Shown in pieces: positions 1-5,675 of a DNA stretch of 5,675 nt (position 1 is the stretch's first letter; each line of letters opens with the position of its first letter). The DNA lies in assembly GCA_017646225.1 (NCBI GenBank), contig JAGCMZ010000229.1, positions 1 to 5,675 on the forward strand, in the 5' to 3' direction. Position numbers and translations under genes: made by a program. The notes under the pieces were generated by a model that was not told where the DNA came from, ran no database searches, and saw only the letters and a list, made by a program, of their open reading frames with translations. This DNA is from Paludibacteraceae bacterium. Lineage in GTDB: Bacteria > Bacteroidota > Bacteroidia > Bacteroidales > Paludibacteraceae.

Positions 1-60
1 CACCCCGAAAAAAGCGGCGATGTGGGCAGCCTTATTTTAGAACAGTTTTTGCAGTTATGA
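1..60 (+). CDS. hisH: HisH C-terminus (imidazole glycerol phosphate synthase, glutamine amidotransferase subunit), partial
   Basis: Only the last 19 codons and the TGA stop are in the window; the start lies upstream. The visible peptide begins [10 protein letters not shown] and ends [12 protein letters not shown] is the hallmark of class I glutamine amidotransferases: its His and Glu complete the Cys-His-Glu triad that releases ammonia from glutamine, and the nucleophilic Cys would be upstream. The following Gly-Ser-Leu-Ile-Leu helix matches HisH C-termini. HisH passes ammonia to HisF, which is encoded two genes downstream. The stop overlaps the hisA start (ATGA), which suggests translational coupling. 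The call rests on a short peptide, but the position directly before hisA makes it secure. Confidence 0.88.
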   Translation, partial: HPEKSGDVGSLILEQFLQL

Positions 61-785
61 TTCAACTCATTCCAGCTATCGATATTATTGACGGCAAATG
101 TGTACGCCTATCGCAAGGCGATTACAACCGTCAAAAAACATACAACGAAAACCCATTAGAGGTAGCCAAATCGTTCCAAGACCACGGCATTACCCGCCTG
201 CACTTGGTAGATTTAGACGGAGCCAAAGCCCAACACATTGTTAACCACAAGGTATTGGAAAACATTGCTACCCACACCAACCTTACCATCGACTTTGGTG
301 GTGGTTTAAAAACAGACGACGATTTGCGCATTGCCTTTGAAAGCGGCGCTTCTATGATAACCGGCGGCAGCATTGCCGTTAAAAACCCCGACACCTTTTT
401 ATCGTGGCTCAACCAATACGGCAACGATAAAATTATTTTGGGTGCCGATGCCAAAGACAAAAAAATTGCCGTAACCGGATGGCTAGAAAACACCGATTGC
501 GGGCTATTGGACTTTTTAGCCAACTACATTAGCAAAGGAGTTAGCCAAGTTATTTGCACCGATATTGCCAAAGATGGTATGCTTCAAGGCCCCTCTACCG
601 CCCTTTACCAAGAAATTTTGGCAGCACACCCCACCCTATGGCTCATTGCTAGCGGCGGCGTTAGCAACATGAACGATATTGTAAGCCTTGACCAGGCTGG
701 CGTTCCTGCTGTTATTTTTGGCAAAGCCATTTACGAAGGTCACATTACCCTAAAACAACTAGAAGAGTTTGTAGTTAAAAGTTAG
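57..785 (+). CDS. hisA: HisA, ProFAR isomerase (1-(5-phosphoribosyl)-5-[(5-phosphoribosylamino)methylideneamino]imidazole-4-carboxamide isomerase)
   Basis: This cytosolic enzyme catalyses the Amadori isomerisation of ProFAR to PRFAR in histidine synthesis. The 242-residue length is typical. It is a single (beta/alpha)8 barrel with the family start [20 protein letters not shown]9 matches the general-base Asp on strand 1 and D131 (in GADAKDKK) the general-acid Asp on strand 5. T169 lies in the [10 protein letters not shown] phosphate-site segment. The two phosphate-binding Gly clusters are FGGGL at 80-84 and ASGGVS at 198-203. The ATG overlaps the hisH stop by 4 bases, and MIQLIPAID begins directly with strand 1, so no other start is plausible. 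The gene ends 43 bases before hisF, the only real gap among these his genes. It is not the bifunctional PriA/TrpF type as far as context shows, but sequence alone cannot exclude some TrpF activity. Confidence 0.97.
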   Translation: MIQLIPAIDIIDGKCVRLSQGDYNRQKTYNENPLEVAKSFQDHGITRLHLVDLDGAKAQHIVNHKVLENIATHTNLTIDFGGGLKTDDDLRIAFESGASMITGGSIAVKNPDTFLSWLNQYGNDKIILGADAKDKKIAVTGWLENTDCGLLDFLANYISKGVSQVICTDIAKDGMLQGPSTALYQEILAAHPTLWLIASGGVSNMNDIVSLDQAGVPAVIFGKAIYEGHITLKQLEEFVVKS

Positions 786-803
786 GAATTTTCAAATCAA
801 CAT

Positions 804-819
804 CGATTAAACGATTAAA
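804..819 (+). repeat. Tandem 8-mer (CGATTAAA x2) in the hisA-hisF spacer
   Basis: Two perfect back-to-back copies of CGATTAAA occupy 804-811 and 812-819, inside the 43-base AT-rich spacer between the hisA stop and the hisF ATG. The other two his junctions in the window overlap by 4 bases, so this is the only non-coding space in the operon here. It could be replication slippage, a binding site or neutral sequence. The repeat is clear but I cannot assign a function. No Bacteroidota promoter (TTTG plus TAnnTTTG) is evident in the spacer. Confidence 0.6.
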
Positions 820-828
820 CAACATAAT

Positions 829-1584
829 ATGTTAGCAAAAAGAATTATCCCTTGTCTAGACGTAAAAGACGGCAAAGTCGTTAAAGGCGTCAATTTTGTA
901 AACTTTCGCGACGCTGGCGACCCAGCCGAACTAGGCGCATTTTATAGCAAAGCCGGTGCTGACGAGTTAGTGATTTTAGACATCACCGCATCGCACGAAG
1001 GCCGTAAAACCTTTACCGACGTAGTAGAACGTGTAGCTGCCAACGTAAGCATTCCTTTCACCGTAGGTGGTGGTATCAACGAACTTAGCGACGTAGAACG
1101 CTTGCTAAAAGCGGGTGCCGACAAAGTATCTATCAACTCGGCTGCCCTACGCAACCCCGATTTGATCAATCAAATTGCCGCTAACTTTGGTTCGCAAGTA
1201 TGCGTAGTAGCCATTGATGCTAAACAAGAAGAAAACGGCGAATGGGTTTGCTACCTTAATGGTGGTCGTATCCCTACCAAACGCAAACTAGTAGAATGGG
1301 CTGTAGAAGCACAAGAACGTGGCGCTGGCGAAATTTTGTTTACCTCTATGAGCCACGACGGTGTTAAAACCGGTTATCCTAACGAAGCTTTGGCTGCTTT
1401 GGCAGACGCACTTACCATTCCTGTAATTGCTTCGGGTGGTGCAGGCGCTATGGAACACTTTAAAGACGCCTTTGAACTAGGCAAAGCCGATGCTGCTCTT
1501 GCTGCCAGTGTTTTCCACTTTGGCGAAATTAAAATTGACGAACTAAAAGATTATTTAAAAACACAAAATATCCCTGTCAGATGA
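829..1584 (+). CDS. hisF: HisF, imidazole glycerol phosphate synthase cyclase subunit
   Basis: HisF pairs with HisH. It uses ammonia channelled through its barrel to convert PRFAR to imidazole glycerol phosphate and AICAR, the latter feeding back to purine synthesis. The 251-residue length is standard. The (beta/alpha)8 barrel opens with [19 protein letters not shown], where D11 is the catalytic Asp on strand 1; D130 in VVAIDAK is the second catalytic Asp on strand 5. Phosphate-binding loops are TVGGGIN (78-84) and [11 protein letters not shown] (200-210). The C-terminal [11 protein letters not shown] is a HisF signature. The strand-6 loop reads [12 protein letters not shown] (172-183), with Ser where Thermotoga HisF has Asp (TSIDRDG); from memory, Bacteroides enzymes carry Asn there, so this looks like lineage variation rather than loss of function. 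The start follows an A-rich leader with no Shine-Dalgarno. The TGA overlaps the hisIE ATG by 4 bases. Confidence 0.97.
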   Translation: MLAKRIIPCLDVKDGKVVKGVNFVNFRDAGDPAELGAFYSKAGADELVILDITASHEGRKTFTDVVERVAANVSIPFTVGGGINELSDVERLLKAGADKVSINSAALRNPDLINQIAANFGSQVCVVAIDAKQEENGEWVCYLNGGRIPTKRKLVEWAVEAQERGAGEILFTSMSHDGVKTGYPNEALAALADALTIPVIASGGAGAMEHFKDAFELGKADAALAASVFHFGEIKIDELKDYLKTQNIPVR

Positions 1585-2177
1585 ATCTAGATTTTGAAAA
1601 ACAAGGCGGACTTATTCCTGCTATTATCCAAGATAATACCACAGGTAAAGTATTGATGTTGGGTTTTATGAACCAAGAAGCCTTTAACAAAACCCAAGAA
1701 ATTGGCAAAGTAACTTTCTATAGCCGTACCCGCCAATGCCTTTGGACCAAAGGCGAAACCAGCGGCAACTTCTTAAACGTTGTATCGATCAAAGAAGATT
1801 GCGACAGCGATACCCTACTTATTAAAGTAAACCCAGTGGGTCCTGTATGCCACACTGGTGCCGACACTTGCTTTGGCGAAACCAACCAAATGACTGGTTT
1901 GGATTTTATCAAATACTTGCAAGACTTTATTGATAAACGCTACGCAGAAATGCCAGAAGGCTCTTACACCACCTCGTTGTTTAAAAAAGGCGTAAACCGC
2001 ATGGCACAAAAAGTAGGCGAAGAAGCGGTAGAAACCGTTATCGAAGCTACCAACGGTACCGAAGAAGGTTTTGTTTACGAAGCATCAGACCTTATCTATC
2101 ACCTAATTGTGTTGCTAACCTCTAAAGGTATGCGCATCGAAACATTGGGCGAAGAACTTAAAAAACGTCACAAATAA
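1581..2177 (+). CDS. hisI: HisIE, bifunctional phosphoribosyl-AMP cyclohydrolase / phosphoribosyl-ATP pyrophosphatase
   Basis: This cytosolic fusion enzyme carries out steps 2 and 3 of histidine synthesis: its C-terminal half hydrolyses PR-ATP to PR-AMP plus pyrophosphate, and its N-terminal half opens the adenine ring to give ProFAR, the HisA substrate. HisI covers about residues 1-108: [10 protein letters not shown] (26-35), [18 protein letters not shown] (47-64), the metal-binding D-C-D-S-D at 73-77, and the zinc cysteines C74, C90 and C97 (VCHTGADTC). HisE covers about 110-198 and has the MazG-like all-alpha fold: [17 protein letters not shown] with E147, E148 and E151, then YEASDLIYH with E167 and D170, which bind Mg2+. 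The length of 198 suits the bifunctional form. All expected catalytic residues are present in both halves. The start is set by the ATGA overlap with hisF. ftsE begins 9 bases after the stop. Confidence 0.97.
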   Translation: MNLDFEKQGGLIPAIIQDNTTGKVLMLGFMNQEAFNKTQEIGKVTFYSRTRQCLWTKGETSGNFLNVVSIKEDCDSDTLLIKVNPVGPVCHTGADTCFGETNQMTGLDFIKYLQDFIDKRYAEMPEGSYTTSLFKKGVNRMAQKVGEEAVETVIEATNGTEEGFVYEASDLIYHLIVLLTSKGMRIETLGEELKKRHK

Positions 2178-2186
2178 TCATCCTTT

Positions 2187-2912
2187 ATGGCACAAATAAT
2201 CGAATACAGAAACGTAGATATTTACCAAAAAGAGCAAATTGTTCTAAAGGGAGTATCGTTAACGGTTCAAACAGGACAATTTTATTACCTTATTGGCAAG
2301 GTGGGTTCTGGTAAAAGTAGTTTGCTAAAAACCATGTATGCCGAACTTCCCCTATACGGCGATGCCACTGTATTAGATTATAAATTATCCACTATCAAAG
2401 AAAAAGAGATTCCTTTTTTGCGTCGTCAAATTGGCATTATTTTCCAAGACTTTCAGTTGCTAACAGACCGTACCGTGTACGAAAACCTGCTTTTTGTACT
2501 GAAAGCAACCGGTTGGAAAGACAAAGATGCCATGAGCAAACGCATTGACGAAGTGCTAAAAGAAGTAGGCATGGGTACAAAAGGCTACAAAATGCCACAC
2601 GAACTTTCGGGCGGTGAACAACAACGTATTGTTATTGCACGTGCCTTGCTAAATAAACCCAAACTTATTTTGGCCGACGAGCCTACTGGAAATCTTGACC
2701 CTGAAACGGGAAAAGGATTGGTAGATTTGCTACACAATATTTGCAAAAGCGAAGATACCGCTATTATTATGGCTACCCACAACTTAACCTTGCTAGAAAC
2801 ACATCCTGGCAATGTGTGGGATATCTGTAATCATCAATTAACTTCTTCCCAATCCGATTTTATATCGGTTAATTCTACAGCAAATTGCTCTAACACAGCT
2901 GCTGCCGAATAA
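2187..2912 (+). CDS. ftsE: FtsE-type cell division ABC transporter ATP-binding protein
   Basis: This is a peripheral membrane ATPase that in known systems pairs with the permease-like FtsX to control peptidoglycan hydrolases at the septum. The ABC ATPase motifs are all intact: Walker A GKVGSGKS (37-44, K43), Q-loop Q87 in IIFQDFQLLTDRTVYEN, signature LSGGEQQR (140-147), Walker B LILADE (160-165, catalytic E165), D-loop NLD (169-171) and switch H198 in MATHNL. KMPHELSGGEQQR and DEPTGNLDPETG are characteristic of FtsE/LolD-like ATPases. The opening YRNVDIYQKE and GKVGSGKSSLLKT match what I recall of Bacteroidota FtsE. ATG follows hisIE by 9 bases, so co-transcription is likely. No ftsX is in the window; in this phylum the two genes are, to my knowledge, often unlinked. 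The core ends near residue 217; the remaining Ser/Thr/Asn/Ala-rich tail of about 24 residues lies antisense to the next gene. Assignment to another ABC ATPase such as LolD is less likely. Confidence 0.88.
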   Translation: MAQIIEYRNVDIYQKEQIVLKGVSLTVQTGQFYYLIGKVGSGKSSLLKTMYAELPLYGDATVLDYKLSTIKEKEIPFLRRQIGIIFQDFQLLTDRTVYENLLFVLKATGWKDKDAMSKRIDEVLKEVGMGTKGYKMPHELSGGEQQRIVIARALLNKPKLILADEPTGNLDPETGKGLVDLLHNICKSEDTAIIMATHNLTLLETHPGNVWDICNHQLTSSQSDFISVNSTANCSNTAAAE

Positions 2913-3517
2913 TATCGATTCCAATATGCAATTGTAAAGTCTTTGTTCTTTTCTGGAACAAAGGCTTTTGCATATTCTTTCATGCGTGCAGCCACCTCTT
3001 GTGGTGTTTCGTTGGTATAAGCTACATTGGGAAACACAAACTTAGCCTTTGCCGAGAACGACAATTTGGCATTGGGATATTTTACTTCAAATTGTACAGG
3101 GAAAGATTGAGCGCAACGTTTTACCAAAGGCAAGGTTTTGCCCAATTTTTGGCGTTGCACCATTAATACCTGACGCAAACTTACATCCAAGTTATTTTCG
3201 GTTACAAAATCCATGGTTTCTGCCATTTCTTCGAAAGAGAAACCTTCTACCTTATACGATACACACAAATCGTATATAGGTGCCATGTAACCTTTTTCTT
3301 TCAACAACTTAAGACCGTCAAAGAAACGTTCATCAAAACATTTTTCTGAATGCATAAAAAACAAGTTGGCTGTAGTAACCGAATACCCTCTTTTGTAAGC
3401 ACGCCACTTGCCTACCACATATATCCAAAGCCATTTTCTGCAAATGAGTATTAAAAAGAAAACAACCAACAAACCTATAATAAAGGTAGGATCTACGTAT
3501 CTTAAAATTGCATTCAT
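2834..3517 (-). CDS. Unrecognised membrane-anchored protein, 227 residues
   Basis: I do not recognise this protein with confidence. From the chosen start (MNAILRYVDP) it has one strongly hydrophobic segment at about residues 11-34 (TFIIGLLVVFFLILIC, continuing into KWLWIYVVG), followed by basic KWRAYKR, so the positive-inside rule puts the C-terminal bulk in the cytoplasm. Residues about 50-135 look mainly helical; about 141-165 (FEVKYPNAKLSFSAKAKFVF) look like beta strands; a helical end follows. There is no signal-peptidase site and no catalytic motif I can name. The frame stays open upstream to an ATG at 3613, but that stretch crosses the ppdK terminator; the ATG at 3517 has an A-rich leader and a promoter candidate just upstream, so I prefer it. 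The 3' end overlaps ftsE by 79 bases. The layout faintly recalls the N-terminal part of FloA-type flotillin-like proteins, but this is a weak impression. Confidence 0.72.
   Translation of the reverse strand: MNAILRYVDPTFIIGLLVVFFLILICRKWLWIYVVGKWRAYKRGYSVTTANLFFMHSEKCFDERFFDGLKLLKEKGYMAPIYDLCVSYKVEGFSFEEMAETMDFVTENNLDVSLRQVLMVQRQKLGKTLPLVKRCAQSFPVQFEVKYPNAKLSFSAKAKFVFPNVAYTNETPQEVAARMKEYAKAFVPEKNKDFTIAYWNRYYSAAAVLEQFAVELTDIKSDWEEVN
2936..2968 (+). terminator. Candidate terminator hairpin for the his-ftsE transcription unit, inside the opposing gene
   Basis: An inverted repeat pairs 2936-2948 with 2956-2968 around a 7-base loop. The inner 8 bp (CTTTGTTC with GAACAAAG) are perfect and the outer 5 bp hold one T-G wobble (2940 with 2964). 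The hairpin starts 24 bases after the ftsE stop. The wobble pairs as U-G in plus-strand RNA but becomes A-C in minus-strand RNA, so the fold is better on the ftsE transcript. Weak points are the low GC content of the stem and the short U-run (CTTTTG) at its base. It lies wholly within the minus-strand coding sequence, in the codons around KAFVPEKNKDF. Confidence 0.5.
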
Positions 3518-3541
3518 TTTCGCTATTTTTATAAGGAGTTG

Positions 3542-3573
3542 TAAAGGTAATAAAAAGCAAAGGCAAAAACAAA
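3542..3573 (-). promoter_or_regulatory. Candidate Bacteroidota-type promoter for the membrane-protein gene
   Basis: Read on the minus strand, TTTG (3573-3570) is followed after 20 bases by TACCTTTA (3549-3542). This fits the known Bacteroidota pattern of TTTG near -33 and TAnnTTTG near -7, with only the last base of the -7 box off. Transcription would start near 3536, giving a leader of roughly 20 bases before the ATG at 3517. The TTTG falls in the T-tract of the ppdK terminator, so its low complexity raises the chance of a fortuitous match. Confidence 0.4.
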
Positions 3574-3599
3574 AAAAACCTCGCCGAAGCGAGGTTTTT
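3571..3599 (-). terminator. Rho-independent terminator of ppdK
   Basis: On the minus strand, five A precede CCTCGC, then a TTCG loop, then GCGAGG, followed by eight T (3578-3571). The perfect 6-bp GC-rich stem spans 3579-3584 and 3589-3594 and is closed by C-UUCG-G, an exceptionally stable tetraloop. The A/T flanks extend the pairing to 11 bp. It begins 24 bases after the ppdK stop. On the plus strand the same stem carries a CGAA loop and is followed by five T, so it could also stop transcription from the other side. Confidence 0.92.
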
Positions 3600-3622
3600 C
3601 GTATATAGAACATCGTTTTCGA

Positions 3623-5675
3623 TTATTCTTTGATAGCAGCTTGAGCAGCAGCCAAACGTGCGATAGGTACACGGAATGGAGAGCAAGATACGTAGTTCAA
3701 ACCTGTTCTGTGGCAGAATTCTACAGAAGAAGGTTCACCACCGTCTTCACCACAAATGCCGCATTTCAAGTCAGGACGAGCTGCACGACCTTTTGCAGTA
3801 GCCATTTGTACCAATTGGCCTACACCGTTTTGGTCTAGCACTTGGAATGGGTCGTTAGGCAAAATCTTCATATCCAAGTATGCTGGCAAGAACGAAGCAA
3901 TGTCGTCACGGCTATAACCAAAGGTCATTTGGGTCAAGTCGTTAGTACCGAACGAGAAGAATTCAGCTTTGGTAGCGATTCTATCAGCGGTCAATGCAGC
4001 ACGAGGAATTTCGATCATAGTACCCACTTTGAATTCGATACGATCGCCTTTTTCTGCAAACAATTTTTCTGCTTCAGCACGGATAATGCCTTCTTGGTTA
4101 GCAAACTCGTGCAAGATACCTGTTAGAGGAACCATGATTTCTGGGAAAGTAACCACACCTTCTTTTTTCAATTCCAATGCAGCACCCAAGATAGCGCGGG
4201 TTTGCATTTGAGTGATTTCTGGATAGGTGTTACCCAAACGACAACCACGGTGACCCAACATTGGGTTAGCTTCGTGCAACGAATCAACACGGTGACGGAT
4301 GTAATCGAACGATACGCCCATTACGTCTGCCAATTCGCGTTGTTCTTTTTCGTTATGAGGAACAAACTCGTGCAAAGGAGGATCCAACAAACGAACAGTT
4401 ACAGGGCAACCTTCCATTGCTTTGAAGATGCCTTTGAAGTCTGCTTGTTGATATGGAAGGATTTTTTCCAATGCTTTACGACGACCGTCTTGGGTTTCTG
4501 CCAAGATCATTTCGCGCATAGCACGGATTTTATCACCTTCAAAGAACATGTGTTCGGTACGGCAAAGACCAATACCTACAGCACCAAATTTACGTGCAAC
4601 AGCTGCATCGTGAGGAGTATCAGCGTTGGTACGAACTTGCATGCGAGTATATTTGTCAGCCAAAGTCATCAATTCTGCAAAGTCTGCATCCAATTCAGCT
4701 TCTTTGGTAGCAACAGCACCCAAGTAAACGTCACCAGTAGAACCGTTCAACGAGATGTAATCACCTTCTTTCAAGGTAGTACCGTCTACAGTCATGGTTT
4801 TAGCAACGTAGTCAATTACCAAAGCACCTGCACCCGATACGCAGCATTTACCCATACCACGTGCCACAACAGCAGCGTGAGAGGTCATACCACCACGAGC
4901 GGTCAAGATACCTTCGGCAGCAGCCATACCAGCCAAGTCTTCTGGAGAGGTTTCGATACGCACCATGATTACGCGTTCGCCTTTGCTAGCCCAAAGAGCA
5001 GCATCGTCAGCGCTGAACACGATTTTACCGCAAGCAGCACCAGGAGAAGCAGCCAAACCTTTGGTAAGAACTTGAGCAGCTTTCAAAGCGGTTTTGTCAA
5101 ATACAGGGTGCAAAAGTTCGTCTAATTTGTTAGGTTCGCAACGCAAAACAGCTGTTTTTTCGTCAATCATACCTTCGTGCAACAAGTCCATAGCAATTTT
5201 CACCATAGCAGCACCGGTACGTTTACCGTTACGAGTTTGCAAGAACCACAATTTACCTTCTTGTACGGTAAATTCCATATCTTGCATGTCTTTGTAGTGA
5301 TTTTCCAATTTGGTTTGCAAAGCATCCAATTGAGCGTAGATTTCGGGCATTGCTTCTTCCATTGAAGGATATTTAGCAGCACGTTCTTCTTCCGAAATGT
5401 TAGCTAGTTGAGCCCAACGTTGCGAACCAATTTTGGTAATTTGTTGAGGAGTACGGATACCAGCAACTACGTCTTCACCTTGAGCGTTGATTAGGTATTC
5501 ACCAACAAACAAGTTTTCGCCAGTAGCAGCGTCACGGCTAAATGCTACACCAGTAGCAGAGGTTTCGCCCATGTTACCGAACACCATGGCTTGTACGTTA
5601 ACAGCTGTACCCCAGTCTGCTGGGATACCTTCCATTTTACGATACAAGATAGCACGTTCGTTCATCCAGCTATCG
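3623..5675 (-). CDS. ppdK: Pyruvate, phosphate dikinase, partial (start lies beyond the right edge)
   Basis: This cytosolic enzyme interconverts ATP, phosphate and pyruvate with AMP, pyrophosphate and PEP, serving glycolysis or gluconeogenesis. The frame is open to the window edge, reading DSWMNERAILYRKM; the Met at 5663-5665 is internal, since PPDKs carry SWNNPRAIVYRRM-like sequence here. About 190 N-terminal residues (the first part of the ATP-grasp domain) are missing, judged against the Clostridium symbiosum enzyme. Numbering from that Met: rest of the ATP-grasp domain to about 150, with E131 (DMEFTVQ) and Q143 (LQTRNGKRTG); swivelling phosphohistidine domain with GGMTSHAAVVARG, H263 being the phosphorylated His; PEP/pyruvate TIM barrel from about 340 with R369 (GLCRTEHMFFEGD), R425 (VRLLDPPLHEF), E552 (GTMIEIPRAAL), N575-D576 (SFGTNDLTQMTFGYSRDD) and catalytic C638 (KCGICGEDGG). 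The C-terminus SPFRVPIARLAAAQAAIKE is complete. Frequent GCT, GGT and CGT codons suggest high expression. T261, two residues before H263, is the site that plant regulatory proteins phosphorylate. Confidence 0.97.
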   Translation of the reverse strand, partial: DSWMNERAILYRKMEGIPADWGTAVNVQAMVFGNMGETSATGVAFSRDAATGENLFVGEYLINAQGEDVVAGIRTPQQITKIGSQRWAQLANISEEERAAKYPSMEEAMPEIYAQLDALQTKLENHYKDMQDMEFTVQEGKLWFLQTRNGKRTGAAMVKIAMDLLHEGMIDEKTAVLRCEPNKLDELLHPVFDKTALKAAQVLTKGLAASPGAACGKIVFSADDAALWASKGERVIMVRIETSPEDLAGMAAAEGILTARGGMTSHAAVVARGMGKCCVSGAGALVIDYVAKTMTVDGTTLKEGDYISLNGSTGDVYLGAVATKEAELDADFAELMTLADKYTRMQVRTNADTPHDAAVARKFGAVGIGLCRTEHMFFEGDKIRAMREMILAETQDGRRKALEKILPYQQADFKGIFKAMEGCPVTVRLLDPPLHEFVPHNEKEQRELADVMGVSFDYIRHRVDSLHEANPMLGHRGCRLGNTYPEITQMQTRAILGAALELKKEGVVTFPEIMVPLTGILHEFANQEGIIRAEAEKLFAEKGDRIEFKVGTMIEIPRAALTADRIATKAEFFSFGTNDLTQMTFGYSRDDIASFLPAYLDMKILPNDPFQVLDQNGVGQLVQMATAKGRAARPDLKCGICGEDGGEPSSVEFCHRTGLNYVSCSPFRVPIARLAAAQAAIKE

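Noticed and set aside
131..523. 130-codon open frame on the minus strand opposite hisA
   Set aside because: Antisense to a complete HisA with intact catalytic residues; no family resemblance and no leader or promoter.
2970..2988. Short inverted repeat (TGCAT/ATGC) just after the ftsE hairpin
   Set aside because: Only 4-5 bp pair and there is no T-run; this is expected by chance.
3408..3608. 66-codon plus-strand open frame across the ppdK terminator region
   Set aside because: It runs antisense to the start of the membrane-protein gene and through the terminator; its Lys-rich end is the A-tract read as codons.
3518..3613. Upstream ATG at 3613 as the start of the membrane-protein gene (259 residues)
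   Set aside because: The extra 32 codons would translate through the ppdK terminator stem and T-tract, and the Phe/Cys/Leu-rich extension reflects that T-rich DNA. The ATG at 3517 fits the promoter candidate.
4202..5125. 307-codon open frame on the plus strand opposite ppdK
   Set aside because: It lies wholly antisense to a highly conserved, codon-biased gene. Its translation is rich in Thr, Ser, Phe and His with no recognisable domain, as expected for a shadow of frequent GCT, GGT and GAA codons on the other strand.
5663..5665. Met at 5663-5665 as the ppdK start
   Set aside because: The frame stays open to the window edge with DSW before this Met, matching internal PPDK sequence, and the ATP-grasp N-terminus would otherwise be missing.
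1..5675. Search for a novel defence, mobile or CRISPR-like system
   Set aside because: All genes but one are core metabolic or cell-division families, and no direct-repeat array, terminal inverted repeats, integrase, transposase or toxin-antitoxin pair is visible.

Overview
The window is an ordinary chromosomal segment from a member of the Bacteroidota. The evidence is the gene order hisH-hisA-hisF-hisIE, A-rich leaders without a clear Shine-Dalgarno sequence, an FtsE of the type I associate with this phylum (Walker A GKVGSGKS), and moderate GC by eye. I cannot name the genus. Every gene but one belongs to a well-known family.

Plus strand, 1-2912: this is the end of a histidine biosynthesis operon followed by ftsE. 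The last 19 codons of hisH overlap hisA by 4 bases. hisF follows after a 43-base spacer that holds a tandem 8-mer, and hisF overlaps hisIE by 4 bases. HisH and HisF form the glutamine-dependent IGP synthase. HisA makes its substrate PRFAR. HisIE carries out the two earlier hydrolytic steps. ftsE starts 9 bases after hisIE, so it is probably co-transcribed; no ftsX is present.

Convergent junction, 2834-2968: the last 79 bases of ftsE overlap the 3' end of a minus-strand gene. A 13-bp hairpin 24 bases past the ftsE stop is a candidate ftsE/his terminator and lies inside the opposing coding sequence.

Minus strand, 2834-5675: ppdK (pyruvate phosphate dikinase) enters from the right edge. About 683 C-terminal residues are present and the N-terminal part is outside the window. 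It ends at a strong intrinsic terminator with a UUCG loop. Immediately downstream, a Bacteroidota-type promoter candidate overlaps the terminator T-tract and would drive a 227-residue membrane-anchored protein that I do not recognise with confidence.

I see no mobile element, CRISPR array, tRNA or rRNA gene, or defence system. The points of most interest are the overlapping convergent junction with its embedded hairpin, and the unidentified membrane protein.
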